From JANRIC01 sp033765345 (GTDB lineage Bacteria; Bacteroidota; Bacteroidia; Cytophagales; Microscillaceae): a DNA stretch of 21,084 nt. Below the pieces are notes generated by a model. It was not told where the DNA came from. It saw only the letters and a list, made by a program, of their open reading frames with translations, and did not search any database. This document shows, one piece after another, positions 8,782 through 16,151 of the stretch; the first letter of the stretch is position 1, and every line of letters starts with the position of its first letter. The translations under genes and the position numbers were made by a program. The stretch is from positions 1-21,084 of the forward strand of contig JANRIC010000121.1 in assembly GCA_033765345.1 (NCBI GenBank). The letters run 5' to 3'.

Positions 8782-9456
8782 TTATAGATTTTCCAGATAA
8801 TATACCATTACATCCTGATAGCGGCGATACTTGCCGAATTTATCCTTTTCTTTGAGTTTTTTGATGACTTTCTGGATTTGGGGGCGGGGCATTTTGCGTA
8901 CCAGTTCGGTGACCTGATTGAAGATCGTTTTTCTTTGTTGTTTGAGGTGATCGGCATTCAGATTCAGGAGGTCAATGGTACAAAAGGCCATTTGTTGTTC
9001 TGGAGTGAGTTTTTTGAAATTATCTCGGCATTTTTTGACCGTACGGAAGGTTCCTGCCGGGATGATCTCGCCCAAGGTATTATAGCGAAAATAAGCCCCG
9101 CAGCGTTCGTCGGAGAGATAATCCGGGATCACTGTTTCACCTTTACTTTGGTAACCTACGGCAAGTTTGGGAGGTAGATTATCGGGCTGCCGCAGAGCTA
9201 GGAACATATTTTCGTAATTAAGCCCTCTGTCAGGGAAATATTTGGGCGTATGGATGTGTACCAGTATAGCTGTTTCCGGCGTGATTTCATCCAGGGTATA
9301 ACAACACAAATAACCCTGATCGTGAATCAGGTGCTGGATAATATCGTGCAACACGCTTGGAGGCAAGTTCTCAAAGCTTGGAGTAAATTTGGGATACTTT
9401 AAATTTTTAAAATTGATTAAGGATTTAGGCTCTACAGTTTTGCTGATATACTTCAT
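8782..9456 (-). CDS. ptuB: PtuB-like HNH-family protein (TIGR02646), variant active site
   Basis: 224 residues, the usual length for the family, predicted effector nuclease of a Septu-type defence pair. Family signs: N-terminal MKYISKTVEPKSL; DQGYLCCYTLDEIT (46-59), the cysteine-containing hairpin that precedes the HNH motif; NYENMFLAL (80-88) with the HNH Asn equivalent; CGAYFRYNTLGEIIPAG (119-135); and TIDLLNLNADHLKQQR (160-175). The expected IEHxxP motif reads VHIHTPK (66-72): histidines lie at 67 and 69, on either side of the canonical catalytic position, which is Ile68. Downstream cysteine ligands (around 88 and 101-103) are absent. It may be inactive, use a shifted histidine, or belong to a divergent clade. 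It lies 75 bases downstream of the PtuA-like ATPase on the same strand. The gene symbol is by analogy. Confidence 0.75.
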   Translation of the reverse strand: MKYISKTVEPKSLINFKNLKYPKFTPSFENLPPSVLHDIIQHLIHDQGYLCCYTLDEITPETAILVHIHTPKYFPDRGLNYENMFLALRQPDNLPPKLAVGYQSKGETVIPDYLSDERCGAYFRYNTLGEIIPAGTFRTVKKCRDNFKKLTPEQQMAFCTIDLLNLNADHLKQQRKTIFNQVTELVRKMPRPQIQKVIKKLKEKDKFGKYRRYQDVMVYYLENL

Positions 9457-9510
9457 ACGATCCTTTACAAAATGAGTTTGTGAATAAGTTAGTTGGCTTC
9501 ATAATACTTA

Positions 9511-9540
9511 TATGTACTAATCATCTATGTACTAATCATC
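9511..9540. repeat. Perfect 15-bp tandem duplication at the ptuA 3' end
   Basis: TATGTACTAATCATC occurs twice in succession (9511-9525, 9526-9540). The stop codon of the ATPase gene (complement of 9532-9534) and its last two Asp codons lie inside the second copy; the first copy is just downstream of the stop. It looks like a small slippage duplication. Confidence 0.9.
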
Positions 9541-10767
9541 ATAAAAACTCAACAATACATCAGCACGAACCAATTCTGGGTCGTTATTGCCGATGCTTTG
9601 GTCTAATTTCTCTCTGATTTGCTGTGCTTGTGCGCTATTGCCCTCTCCAGCTTCAATTAATTCAAAATATTCATCCAAAAGGTCTTGAATGGATTCAAGT
9701 CTTTCGGCGGTGTCCATGGCATTTCTAAGGACATCGTTGGCGGTGCGGCCGTAGATATTTTGCGGATAATAGGCTTTCCCTGACTGAACAGTGATGATTC
9801 GATCTTGTACCGTGCTAAGAATCAGAGGAGAGTGTGTAGTCACAATAAATTGAATGCTTGGAAAAGCTTCTTTAAGGCTTTTGACGACCTTTTTTTGCCA
9901 GGAAGGGTGCAGGTGCAAATCCAGCTCATCTACCAGTACCAAACCTGTCGTTTTGGAAGCAGCTTCTTCGCGCAGGTGTGGGTTGAGGATGGAGCATCTA
10001 AAAGCAATGTCAGCAACCATAGCCAGCATATTTCGAACGCCGTCACTGAGGTATTTGAAGGGCAATTTACGCCCGTCATTAAACTCCATAACGAGCTCCT
10101 TGCGATTATAATCAAAATAGATGTTTTCGCAATCTTCCAGACACGTGCTTACGGCCTTGCGGACAACGAACAAACCTGATGAGTCTTTTCTTTGCTGTAA
10201 GACCACTATTTCTTCTTTTTCAAACCATTTGGAGAAAAATTTATTATTGGAGGTGGCTTTTAGTCCATTATAATAACCATCTCTGAGGCGAGAACCACTG
10301 AGTTGGGTGGTATCCAGGCGTTCTTTCCAAAGCCTTTCGGTAGAATAATAAGCTACGATGGGTAGGTTGATCTGTTCGCCTGCCCGGATACGATCCTGAA
10401 TTTCTTTGGCGGAGTTTTTAATATCTTGGGCATTGACGTAGGTGGTTTTGTTTTTGGGTCCGGTCAGTTCGCGTGTCCAGTGCAGTTTTTTGCCCATGAG
10501 TTCTCCCCAGGCTTCTACTTCCACGGGGAACTGCTCATTGATGTCATATTCGGAATTGATTACGCGGATGTCCTCAAGTTTAATATGTCGGGTCTCGGCG
10601 TAATCTATTCCTAAAAAAAAGGAACCTGCGGCGATGGTCAAAGCCTCCAGGATGGCAGTTTTTCCGGTGCCATTTCCTCCGATGATAATATTAAAATTCG
10701 GATGGAATTCTAACTCGATTTCCTCATAAGCTCTAAAGTTTTTTAGCCTTAATTTATCAATTTTCAT
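9532..10767 (-). CDS. ptuA: PtuA-like AAA/ABC ATPase (Septu-type defence)
   Basis: 411 residues, cytoplasmic, RecF/SMC-like ATPase. It starts MKIDKLRLKNFRAYEEIELEF, the classic first strands of the OLD/RecF/SMC head, then Walker A GGNGTGKT (30-37), signature LSDGVRN (240-246), Walker B GLVLVDELDLHLHP (275-288, Asp280/Glu281) and the H-loop TTHSP (310-314, His312). All ATPase residues are intact. There is no TOPRIM domain after the head, which argues against OLD/Gabija GajA, and no long coiled coil. The C-terminal 70 residues are helical and acidic. The following gene encodes a TIGR02646/HNH-family protein, the pairing that defines Septu (PtuA ATPase with PtuB nuclease). No reverse transcriptase or msr-msd is nearby, so it is not a retron-Ec78-type locus. 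Confidence 0.85.
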   Translation of the reverse strand: MKIDKLRLKNFRAYEEIELEFHPNFNIIIGGNGTGKTAILEALTIAAGSFFLGIDYAETRHIKLEDIRVINSEYDINEQFPVEVEAWGELMGKKLHWTRELTGPKNKTTYVNAQDIKNSAKEIQDRIRAGEQINLPIVAYYSTERLWKERLDTTQLSGSRLRDGYYNGLKATSNNKFFSKWFEKEEIVVLQQRKDSSGLFVVRKAVSTCLEDCENIYFDYNRKELVMEFNDGRKLPFKYLSDGVRNMLAMVADIAFRCSILNPHLREEAASKTTGLVLVDELDLHLHPSWQKKVVKSLKEAFPSIQFIVTTHSPLILSTVQDRIITVQSGKAYYPQNIYGRTANDVLRNAMDTAERLESIQDLLDEYFELIEAGEGNSAQAQQIREKLDQSIGNNDPELVRADVLLSFYDD

Positions 10768-10972
10768 AAAAAATATTTGGGAAAACCGTCGTATACGGAT
10801 ACTAAAATTCAGACCTGATTATTATGATCTATTTCTTGGCAGTGTTATAAGATATAATGCTCAACTGTTTTGAACGAACGCATTCATCATACACACTACC
10901 CATTCATTAAATATGTATAAAGTAAAATACTAATTTTACAAAATACAAAAGAATAGTGTGTTTTATTAAATT

Positions 10973-11248
10973 TTAGTGATTATTTACAGTTTCTTGATAG
11001 CGTAACAGCAGATTTTGAAATCTTTCGTGGTTTGCATAACGGATATAAGGGATTTCATCAATTTGATCCCATACAGGAAAGCCGTATTTCAAAGCCATCT
11101 CTACATTTTGAAAAAACTCTTCTTCTTTACCCATTCTGCCATACGTGTCGGCAAGCGTACTGTAAGCAAAGGCATTTTTTTTGTTGATTTTCAGGGCTTT
11201 TAATGCATATTCAATCGCCAGATTGTTTGTTTCCATAGGATGATTCAT
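10973..11248 (-). CDS. Short TPR protein
   Basis: 91 residues with one or two tetratricopeptide helices: LAIEYALKALKINKKNAFAYSTLADTYGRMG is a good TPR pair, then EFFQNVEMALKYGFPVWDQI and a capping NHERFQNLLLRYQE. The ending matches the last TPR plus cap seen in longer TPR proteins, so this may be a remnant of a larger gene or a genuine small scaffold. An in-frame ATG at 11236 is an alternative start. It lies 205 bases upstream of the ATPase on the same strand. I see nothing linking it to the defence pair. Confidence 0.6.
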   Translation of the reverse strand: MNHPMETNNLAIEYALKALKINKKNAFAYSTLADTYGRMGKEEEFFQNVEMALKYGFPVWDQIDEIPYIRYANHERFQNLLLRYQETVNNH

Positions 11249-11607
11249 TTTAATTTTTTTCGAAGCTGATTTATGCTACGTAGTGCTATAGCGAAAAGAG
11301 ACACCTCAAAGTTATTTAATGCTTGTAAGAAAAATATTCGTCAATGACTAATTTTTGATAAGGTCGTAGATATTTCTAAAAACCTATCTCTGTGCTTTGG
11401 AAAAAAATCATCAGGTAAATGCCTGTAAAATGCCCAAAAAAGGCAAGTGTGTATTTTTTGAGAGAGTCCCAAGTGACCCGTTTGTAGTTTTTAAGACAAA
11501 AGCAGAAAATTTAATCCATTCAACAAAAATTAGAATAGTATTTGTATCTAAGCATGGTGTGATAAAAACCGAAATATATTCTCGTAATCATTTAAAATAT
11601 CAACTCA
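11249..11607. other. Intergenic region upstream of fabG-like gene
   Basis: About 360 bases with no credible gene. A frame open from 11397 runs 122 bases into the reductase gene and has no recognisable family. A small hairpin TGCC/GGCA with an A-rich loop lies near 11430-11445, and a CTACGTAG palindrome near 11276. The fabG promoter should be here, but I could not fix it. Confidence 0.4.
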
Positions 11608-12360
11608 ATGAAGAGATTAGAAAAAAAAGTAGCGATCGTGACCGGCGGGGCTCAGGGGATTGGAAAAGGAATCGTGGAGAAATTTGCCAAAGAGGGTGCC
11701 TTTGTGGTCATTTGGGACATCAAATATGAAAAAGCACACACCGTAGAGGTGACCCTCAAAGCACAGGGCAAAAAAGTAGAAGCCATGCGTGGAATCGATA
11801 TTACTAATCTGAAATCTGTTCAGGAGGGTGCTCAATATGTGATCAGTAAATACGGGCAGATCGATATCCTGATCAACAACGCCGGAATTGTAAGAGACTC
11901 TTCTTTCCTCAAAATGTCTAGCGACCAATGGGATCAGGTCATCTCTGTAAACCTGACCGGAGTTTATAATTGTACCAAAGCCGTGACTCCTTATATGGTA
12001 GAAAATAAATACGGCAAACTCGTCAGCATCTCTGCCGTAGCCGGTATTTTTGGAAATTACGGACAAACCAACTACGTGGCCGCTAAAGCTGGTGTATCTG
12101 CCATGACCAAAACCTGGGGGCGTGAGCTGGGCAAATTCGGCATCAATGCCAATGCCATTGCTCCCGGTCCGATTGCAACGGATATGCTTGCCCCTGTACC
12201 CGAAGAAACCCGCGAACACATGAAGCAGCAAATCCCTATGGGGCGCATCGGCGAACCTGAAGATATTGCCAATGTGGCTCTTTTCCTTTGCTCAGAAGAA
12301 GCTTCCTTTATCACCGGACAAACCCTGGTCGTAGATGGAGGGTCTATGTTGGGCGGTTGA
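11608..12360 (+). CDS. fabG: Short-chain dehydrogenase, FabG-like 3-oxoacyl-ACP reductase
   Basis: 250 residues, classical SDR. The Rossmann motif is TGGAQGIG (12-19), then NNAG (90-93), Asn115 in VNLTG, and the catalytic Ser142, Tyr156 and Lys160 in the YxxxK pattern of NYVAAK. PGPIATDML and the C-terminal ITGQTLVVDGGSM are typical of FabG and acetoacetyl-CoA reductases, which reduce 3-oxoacyl thioesters with NADPH. No acyl carrier protein or other fatty-acid gene is adjacent, so it may be a paralogue acting on another keto substrate such as acetoacetyl-CoA or a sugar. The gene symbol marks the subfamily rather than a proven role. It converges with the isomerase-like gene across a G/T-rich inverted repeat. 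Confidence 0.88.
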   Translation: MKRLEKKVAIVTGGAQGIGKGIVEKFAKEGAFVVIWDIKYEKAHTVEVTLKAQGKKVEAMRGIDITNLKSVQEGAQYVISKYGQIDILINNAGIVRDSSFLKMSSDQWDQVISVNLTGVYNCTKAVTPYMVENKYGKLVSISAVAGIFGNYGQTNYVAAKAGVSAMTKTWGRELGKFGINANAIAPGPIATDMLAPVPEETREHMKQQIPMGRIGEPEDIANVALFLCSEEASFITGQTLVVDGGSMLGG

Positions 12361-12387
12361 TCTTTTCCTTGAGATATATGAGTTTAA

Positions 12388-12512
12388 GGGTGAGAAGGTC
12401 AAAGCCCTTAGGTATTGGGACTTGGGTTTTAGGAGTTATTTGTACTAAATGGACACTTACATCAAAGCAAAAGCACAATAGCGAACACCCAAAACCCAAT
12501 AGCCTTCCTTCT
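12388..12512. repeat. Imperfect G/T-rich inverted repeat between convergent genes
   Basis: The left arm contains GAGAAGG and TATTGGG (12413-12419); the right arm contains CCCAATA (12495-12501) and CCTTCTC as their reverse complements, with ~75 bases between the inner arms. TTGGGTTTT on the left is mirrored by AAAACCCAA on the right. It could fold into a long imperfect hairpin acting as a bidirectional terminator, or it may be a degraded repeat element. Confidence 0.4.
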
Positions 12513-12519
12513 CCCAACC

Positions 12520-13458
12520 TCAAAACCCATCTACTTGCTTATAAGCCTCAATCACTGCTATTTCACCTTCTTTGCCTTTTTGTGAGTTGCCGTGCTCCAT
12601 ACCCAAGATGCCCTGAAAGCCTTTTTGGTGAATGTGTCGGAAGATATTTTTGTAATTAATCTCTCCTGTGGTTGGTTCGTTGCGTCCGGGATTGTCACCA
12701 ATTTGAAAATAAGCCACTTCATCCCAGGCTTTATCAATATTGGGGATGAGATTGCCTTCGGTGATCTGTTGGTGGTACATATCGAACAAAATCTTACAAG
12801 AGGGGCTGCCTACAGCCTTGCAAATCTCATAAGCTTGTGGGATTTTAGAAAGGAATTGCCCGGCGTGGTCTCTCCACCAGTTGAGCGGCTCAAGCACCAT
12901 CACAAGCCCGTGCGGCTCAAGGATGTCACAGGCACGCTTGAGAGATTCTACCACGTGGGCGGTTTGGTAGCCCATCTCAAGTTTAAGGTCTACGTGACCG
13001 GGTACTACGGTTATCCATTTGGCATTGACGCGTTTGGCTACTTCTACCGATTCGCGGATACCCTGGAGGAACTCATCTCGCTTGGCTTGGTCGCCGTTGG
13101 TCAGGTTGGGTTCGCTCCAGTAAATCTTGTGGGCTACAAACACGCCCATTTGCATACCAAGTTTGGACATTTTGGAAGCAATTTTTTCCTGATCTTCTTT
13201 GCTGCGTCCTTTCATGCCATTATCTTCCAAAGCTCTAAAACCCTGATCATACATAAACTGCAATTCGGCTTCCAGATCGGTGCCGACGTGATTTTTAAAC
13301 ATACCAAAATGAGGGGCATATTTGAGTTTGAATGCGGGCTTTGGATATTGGGAATGGCTATTTTTGCCAATGCTTTCGGCAGATACAATGCCAAGTCCGC
13401 TACTCAAGATCAAGCTCCCGGTAGCCAATGAATTTTTGATAAATTTTCTTCGAGACAT
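12520..13458 (-). CDS. Tat-exported hydroxypyruvate isomerase-like TIM-barrel protein
   Basis: 312 residues. The twin-arginine signal (SRRKFIKNS, residues 2-10, then a hydrophobic run to about 25) predicts folded export to the periplasm. The rest is an AP-endonuclease-2-type TIM barrel close to hydroxypyruvate isomerase. Metal and catalytic residues expected from E. coli Hyi are present: Glu190 (MVLEPLNWW), Asp226 with His229 (LFDMYHQQ), Gln252 (FQIGDNPGRNEP) and Glu288 (GMEHG). GEINYKNIF is also characteristic. Periplasmic location makes a sugar or keto-sugar isomerase/epimerase more likely than glyoxylate metabolism. It is last in the run of three genes with the Gfo/Idh/MocA oxidoreductase and the SUMF1-like protein. 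Confidence 0.88.
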   Translation of the reverse strand: MSRRKFIKNSLATGSLILSSGLGIVSAESIGKNSHSQYPKPAFKLKYAPHFGMFKNHVGTDLEAELQFMYDQGFRALEDNGMKGRSKEDQEKIASKMSKLGMQMGVFVAHKIYWSEPNLTNGDQAKRDEFLQGIRESVEVAKRVNAKWITVVPGHVDLKLEMGYQTAHVVESLKRACDILEPHGLVMVLEPLNWWRDHAGQFLSKIPQAYEICKAVGSPSCKILFDMYHQQITEGNLIPNIDKAWDEVAYFQIGDNPGRNEPTTGEINYKNIFRHIHQKGFQGILGMEHGNSQKGKEGEIAVIEAYKQVDGF

Positions 13459-13534
13459 GATTTGAAATGATAATTAAAAATGAATAATTTTTTTTAATCC
13501 AACCGCTTAGACACGGAATTTTCCACGAAAATCA

Positions 13535-13609
13535 TCGCCACGCTCCAAATGGCCAAAAAAGCGGCGTGCAAACTTTCGCCACGCTCCAAATGGCCAAAAA
13601 AGCGGCGTG
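13535..13609. repeat. Two exact 34-bp tandem units, 41-bp period
   Basis: Units 13535-13568 and 13576-13609 are identical (starting TCGCCACGCTCCAAATGG and ending GCGGCGTG) with a 7-base spacer CAAACTT. Partial similarity to the start of a unit (GAAAATCAT then a CCACGC core) occurs before the first unit and after the second, up to about 13626. Each unit has short complementary ends (CACGC and GCGTG), so each could form a weak hairpin. It fills the gap between the oxidoreductase and isomerase genes. Confidence 0.9.
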
Positions 13610-13635
13610 AAAATCATTACCACGCCCTAATGAAA

Positions 13636-14991
13636 CTAATCTTTGTAACTCAACACATTGGTTTTACCCGGTACGGCAATTTTATAGAAGCCGTTTTCGT
13701 CAGGTAAGGAAAGCGGTGAAGCGTCCCAGGCGAGTTGGGGAGGCATCAGGTTGATTTCTGAGTTGAGGGCTTCTTCCCAGGTGATTGTTTGCCCGGAGTA
13801 GGTAGCCATGCGACCCATAATGGCGGTCATGGTGCTTTTGGCGCCGATTTCGGCATCATTGATTACCTGTCCGGCACGGATGGAGGCAAAAAGCTCATCG
13901 TGTTCGGTTTGGTAGGGATCAGCATCATTTTCGCCTTGGTGTTTGTACAAGACTTGTCCTTTGAGGTCAGTGATCATACCGAGGTTTCCACCGTCGGTAG
14001 TGATTCGCCCTTGGGTACCCTGGAAAGTTTCGGAGACACGGCTCATAGTTTTGGGTTGGTGTCGGCATTGGCTGGAGATGACAGCACCGGAGGGGTATTC
14101 AAATTCCACGAAATGATGATCGAAGATTTCACCGAATTCTTTGCCGGTGCGGATTTGGCGGCCGCCCATTCCTTGCGCCTTGCTGGGGTATTCTCCGATA
14201 AACCAGTTGGCTACGTCAATGTTGTGGATGTGTTGCTCTACGATGTGGTCACCACATAGCCAATTGAAATAGTACCAGTTACGCATTTGGTATTCCATTT
14301 CGGTTTGGCCATTTTTGCGGGGATTGACCCATACGCCGTCGCTATTCCAGTAGACCTGCCCGGAGATGATTTGACCGACATTGCCTTCTTGAAGCCTTTT
14401 GAGTACTTCGCGGTAGTTGCGTTGGTAATGTCTTTGTAGGCCTACCACTACATTGAGTTTTTTTTCTTTGGCAATTTTGGCCATTTCCAAAACCTTGCGT
14501 ACACCTGGGGCATCCGTAGCGACGGGTTTTTCCATAAAAACGTGCTTTCCGGCTTTGACGGCAGCCTCAAAGTGGCTGGGACGAAAACCGGGAGGTGTGG
14601 CAAGAATCACTACATCTGCCAAAGGAATAGCTTTTGTATAGGCATCAAAACCTACAAATTTATGATCTTCAGTTACTTTGAGCTTGTCGGGTTGTTTGGC
14701 AAATTTTTTACTGAGAATATCATAACTTTCTTTGAGGCGATCTGGAAAGGCATCTGCCATGGCTACCAGTTGTACTTTGCCCTGTGTGCTGAGTGCCTGG
14801 GCAGCGGCTCCAGTACCTCGTCCGCCACAACCGATGAGGGCTACCTTGATAGTTTCGTCGCCGTAGACGTGTGCAGCGGCTTGCACTGATAGGGTACCCA
14901 GGGCTAATCCGCTACTCAGGATAACGGTGTTTTTGCAGAAATCCCTTCTTGAAAGCGAGGGTTCGTGTGGGTTTTTATCTTTAGTTTTCAT
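13636..14991 (-). CDS. Tat-exported Gfo/Idh/MocA family oxidoreductase
   Basis: 451 residues. Twin-arginine signal LSRRDFCKN (Arg15-Arg16) followed by a hydrophobic stretch ending about SVQAAA; such enzymes are exported with the cofactor bound. The NAD(P)-binding Rossmann motif is VALIGCGGRGTG (50-61), EKPVA is at 154-158, and the family's catalytic-region motif is DHIVEQHIHNIDVANW (248-263). Family members oxidise, reduce or epimerise sugars and cyclitols at a ring hydroxyl, often producing 3-keto sugars. Its neighbours upstream (SUMF1-like, 35 bases) and downstream (isomerase-like) suggest a periplasmic sugar-processing unit. The substrate cannot be inferred. The ATG at 14991 places RR at the usual distance from the N-terminus. 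Confidence 0.92.
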   Translation of the reverse strand: MKTKDKNPHEPSLSRRDFCKNTVILSSGLALGTLSVQAAAHVYGDETIKVALIGCGGRGTGAAAQALSTQGKVQLVAMADAFPDRLKESYDILSKKFAKQPDKLKVTEDHKFVGFDAYTKAIPLADVVILATPPGFRPSHFEAAVKAGKHVFMEKPVATDAPGVRKVLEMAKIAKEKKLNVVVGLQRHYQRNYREVLKRLQEGNVGQIISGQVYWNSDGVWVNPRKNGQTEMEYQMRNWYYFNWLCGDHIVEQHIHNIDVANWFIGEYPSKAQGMGGRQIRTGKEFGEIFDHHFVEFEYPSGAVISSQCRHQPKTMSRVSETFQGTQGRITTDGGNLGMITDLKGQVLYKHQGENDADPYQTEHDELFASIRAGQVINDAEIGAKSTMTAIMGRMATYSGQTITWEEALNSEINLMPPQLAWDASPLSLPDENGFYKIAVPGKTNVLSYKD

Positions 14992-15026
14992 AAATAAAGG
15001 TGTATTATTGATTAAAATATCTGTAA

Positions 15027-16028
15027 CTAATATTCTTCAATGGGTTCTCCCCAATATTTTTCCATAGCTTCGGGAGAGGGTGTCTCCACGGGTCTGACGA
15101 TCCGAAAGCCCACAAAGGGAGCATCCGTAAGCCACCAAAGGCTTTTGGGGAGTTGTGGGTCTCGTTTTTTCCAGGCTGGTACAGAGCCGCGTCGGGCAGC
15201 AGCGCGTAGTGCATTCGGTTGATCTTTCCAACTTCCCCCTCTGACGGTGTGCGGATACAGCTCTGCGGCGGTTGCCCAGGGATTCAAAAACGTTTTTTTG
15301 CCGGTTGTTTGGTAGAAATCGGGCAGATATTGGTCTAATGTCCATTCGGCTACATTGCCATGCATATCGTGTAGCCCCCAAGCATTGGGTTTTTTCTGAC
15401 CGATGGGGTGGTAGATTTCCTGGCTATTGCCAGCAAACCACGCAAAATCAGGGAGTTGTGCGGGGTCATTGCCAAAATGATAGGTGGTTTGGCTTCCTGC
15501 CCGGCAGGCATATTCCCATTCGGCTTCGGTAGGGAGGCGGTAGAAATGCCCTGTTTTGGCACTGAGCCATTTGCAGAAAGTGGCTGCGGCATATTGGGTC
15601 ATGTTGATTGCCGGAAAACCTTCTTTGCCCATCCCAAAGCTCATATCGGTATAAGGAGCCGTTGCCCCGGATACTCCATCGAGGGCGAGATTAACTTCGG
15701 CGGCTTTATTTCCTTGAATATGATCAATTTCGCGCGCCATAAAAAGCTCATATTGCTCCCAAGTGATTTCAAATTTAGACATCCAGAAGGCTTGTATTTT
15801 CACTTTGTGCTGAGGGCCTTCGTCTTCAAGGCGGTTGGCTTCCTGGGCGGGGCTGCCCATCAGGTAAGTACCTTCGGGGATAGGGAGCATATCTATGGTA
15901 ATTTTACTACCGGGGATTTCCTGAGAATAAGCCTCAAAACTATCGATATGATGTGAATCAGAGAAAAAAAAGGAGGCGGACAATAGTACCACCAGAACTA
16001 TACTGACGGCAATGTGGGTTATTTTCAT
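15027..16028 (-). CDS. Exported SUMF1/FGE-fold protein lacking the active-site cysteines
   Basis: 333 residues. N-terminal signal peptide or anchor at about 5-22, then an FGE-sulfatase/C-type-lectin-like fold: IPEGTYLMGS (50-59), FEITWEQYELFM (86-97), RLPTEAEWEYACRAG (164-178), GNVAEW (224-229), RGGSW (263-267) and GFRIVRP (307-313). True formylglycine-generating enzymes carry two copper-binding cysteines between the RGGSF and GFR motifs; that stretch (268-306) has no cysteine here, so it should not convert sulfatase cysteines. No sulfatase gene is nearby. It may be a structural or binding member of the fold, or use other chemistry. It is the first gene of the run with the Gfo/Idh/MocA and isomerase-like genes, with a 35-base gap to the next. 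Confidence 0.9.
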   Translation of the reverse strand: MKITHIAVSIVLVVLLSASFFFSDSHHIDSFEAYSQEIPGSKITIDMLPIPEGTYLMGSPAQEANRLEDEGPQHKVKIQAFWMSKFEITWEQYELFMAREIDHIQGNKAAEVNLALDGVSGATAPYTDMSFGMGKEGFPAINMTQYAAATFCKWLSAKTGHFYRLPTEAEWEYACRAGSQTTYHFGNDPAQLPDFAWFAGNSQEIYHPIGQKKPNAWGLHDMHGNVAEWTLDQYLPDFYQTTGKKTFLNPWATAAELYPHTVRGGSWKDQPNALRAAARRGSVPAWKKRDPQLPKSLWWLTDAPFVGFRIVRPVETPSPEAMEKYWGEPIEEY

Positions 16029-16110
16029 ACGTTAAAAATATTGTTTTTCAAGAAAAATCACAAAAAAATATAGGATAATGATAAAATAAAAAAGTAAAAT
16101 AAATTCTTTT

Positions 16111-16130
16111 ATCAAAATCCTTATTTTGAT
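16111..16130. other. Small hairpin between the YdeI-like and SUMF1-like genes
   Basis: ATCAAAA (16111-16117) and TTTTGAT (16124-16130) form a perfect 7-bp AT-rich stem with a 6-base loop. It sits just past the YdeI stop in that gene's transcription direction and may be a weak terminator ahead of the carbohydrate genes. Confidence 0.35.
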
Positions 16131-16151
16131 TTATCCAAACAGCGGGGAATG

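Noticed and set aside
8782..10767. Retron Ec78-type locus (PtuAB with reverse transcriptase)
   Set aside because: No reverse transcriptase gene or msr-msd-like structure is found within 2 kb on either side of the pair.
9532..10767. OLD-family or Gabija GajA nuclease
   Set aside because: After the ATPase head there are only about 95 residues and no TOPRIM motif; the next gene is TIGR02646-like rather than a GajB-type helicase.
11397..11729. 110-codon open frame on the plus strand
   Set aside because: It overlaps the fabG-like gene by 122 bases in another frame, has low-complexity basic residues and no family resemblance.
13535..13609. CRISPR-like array
   Set aside because: Only two full units with a 7-base spacer and no cas genes; it is a tandem repeat.
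15027..16028. True formylglycine-generating enzyme activating sulfatases
   Set aside because: No cysteine between residues 268 and 306, where the active-site pair should be, and no sulfatase gene in the window.
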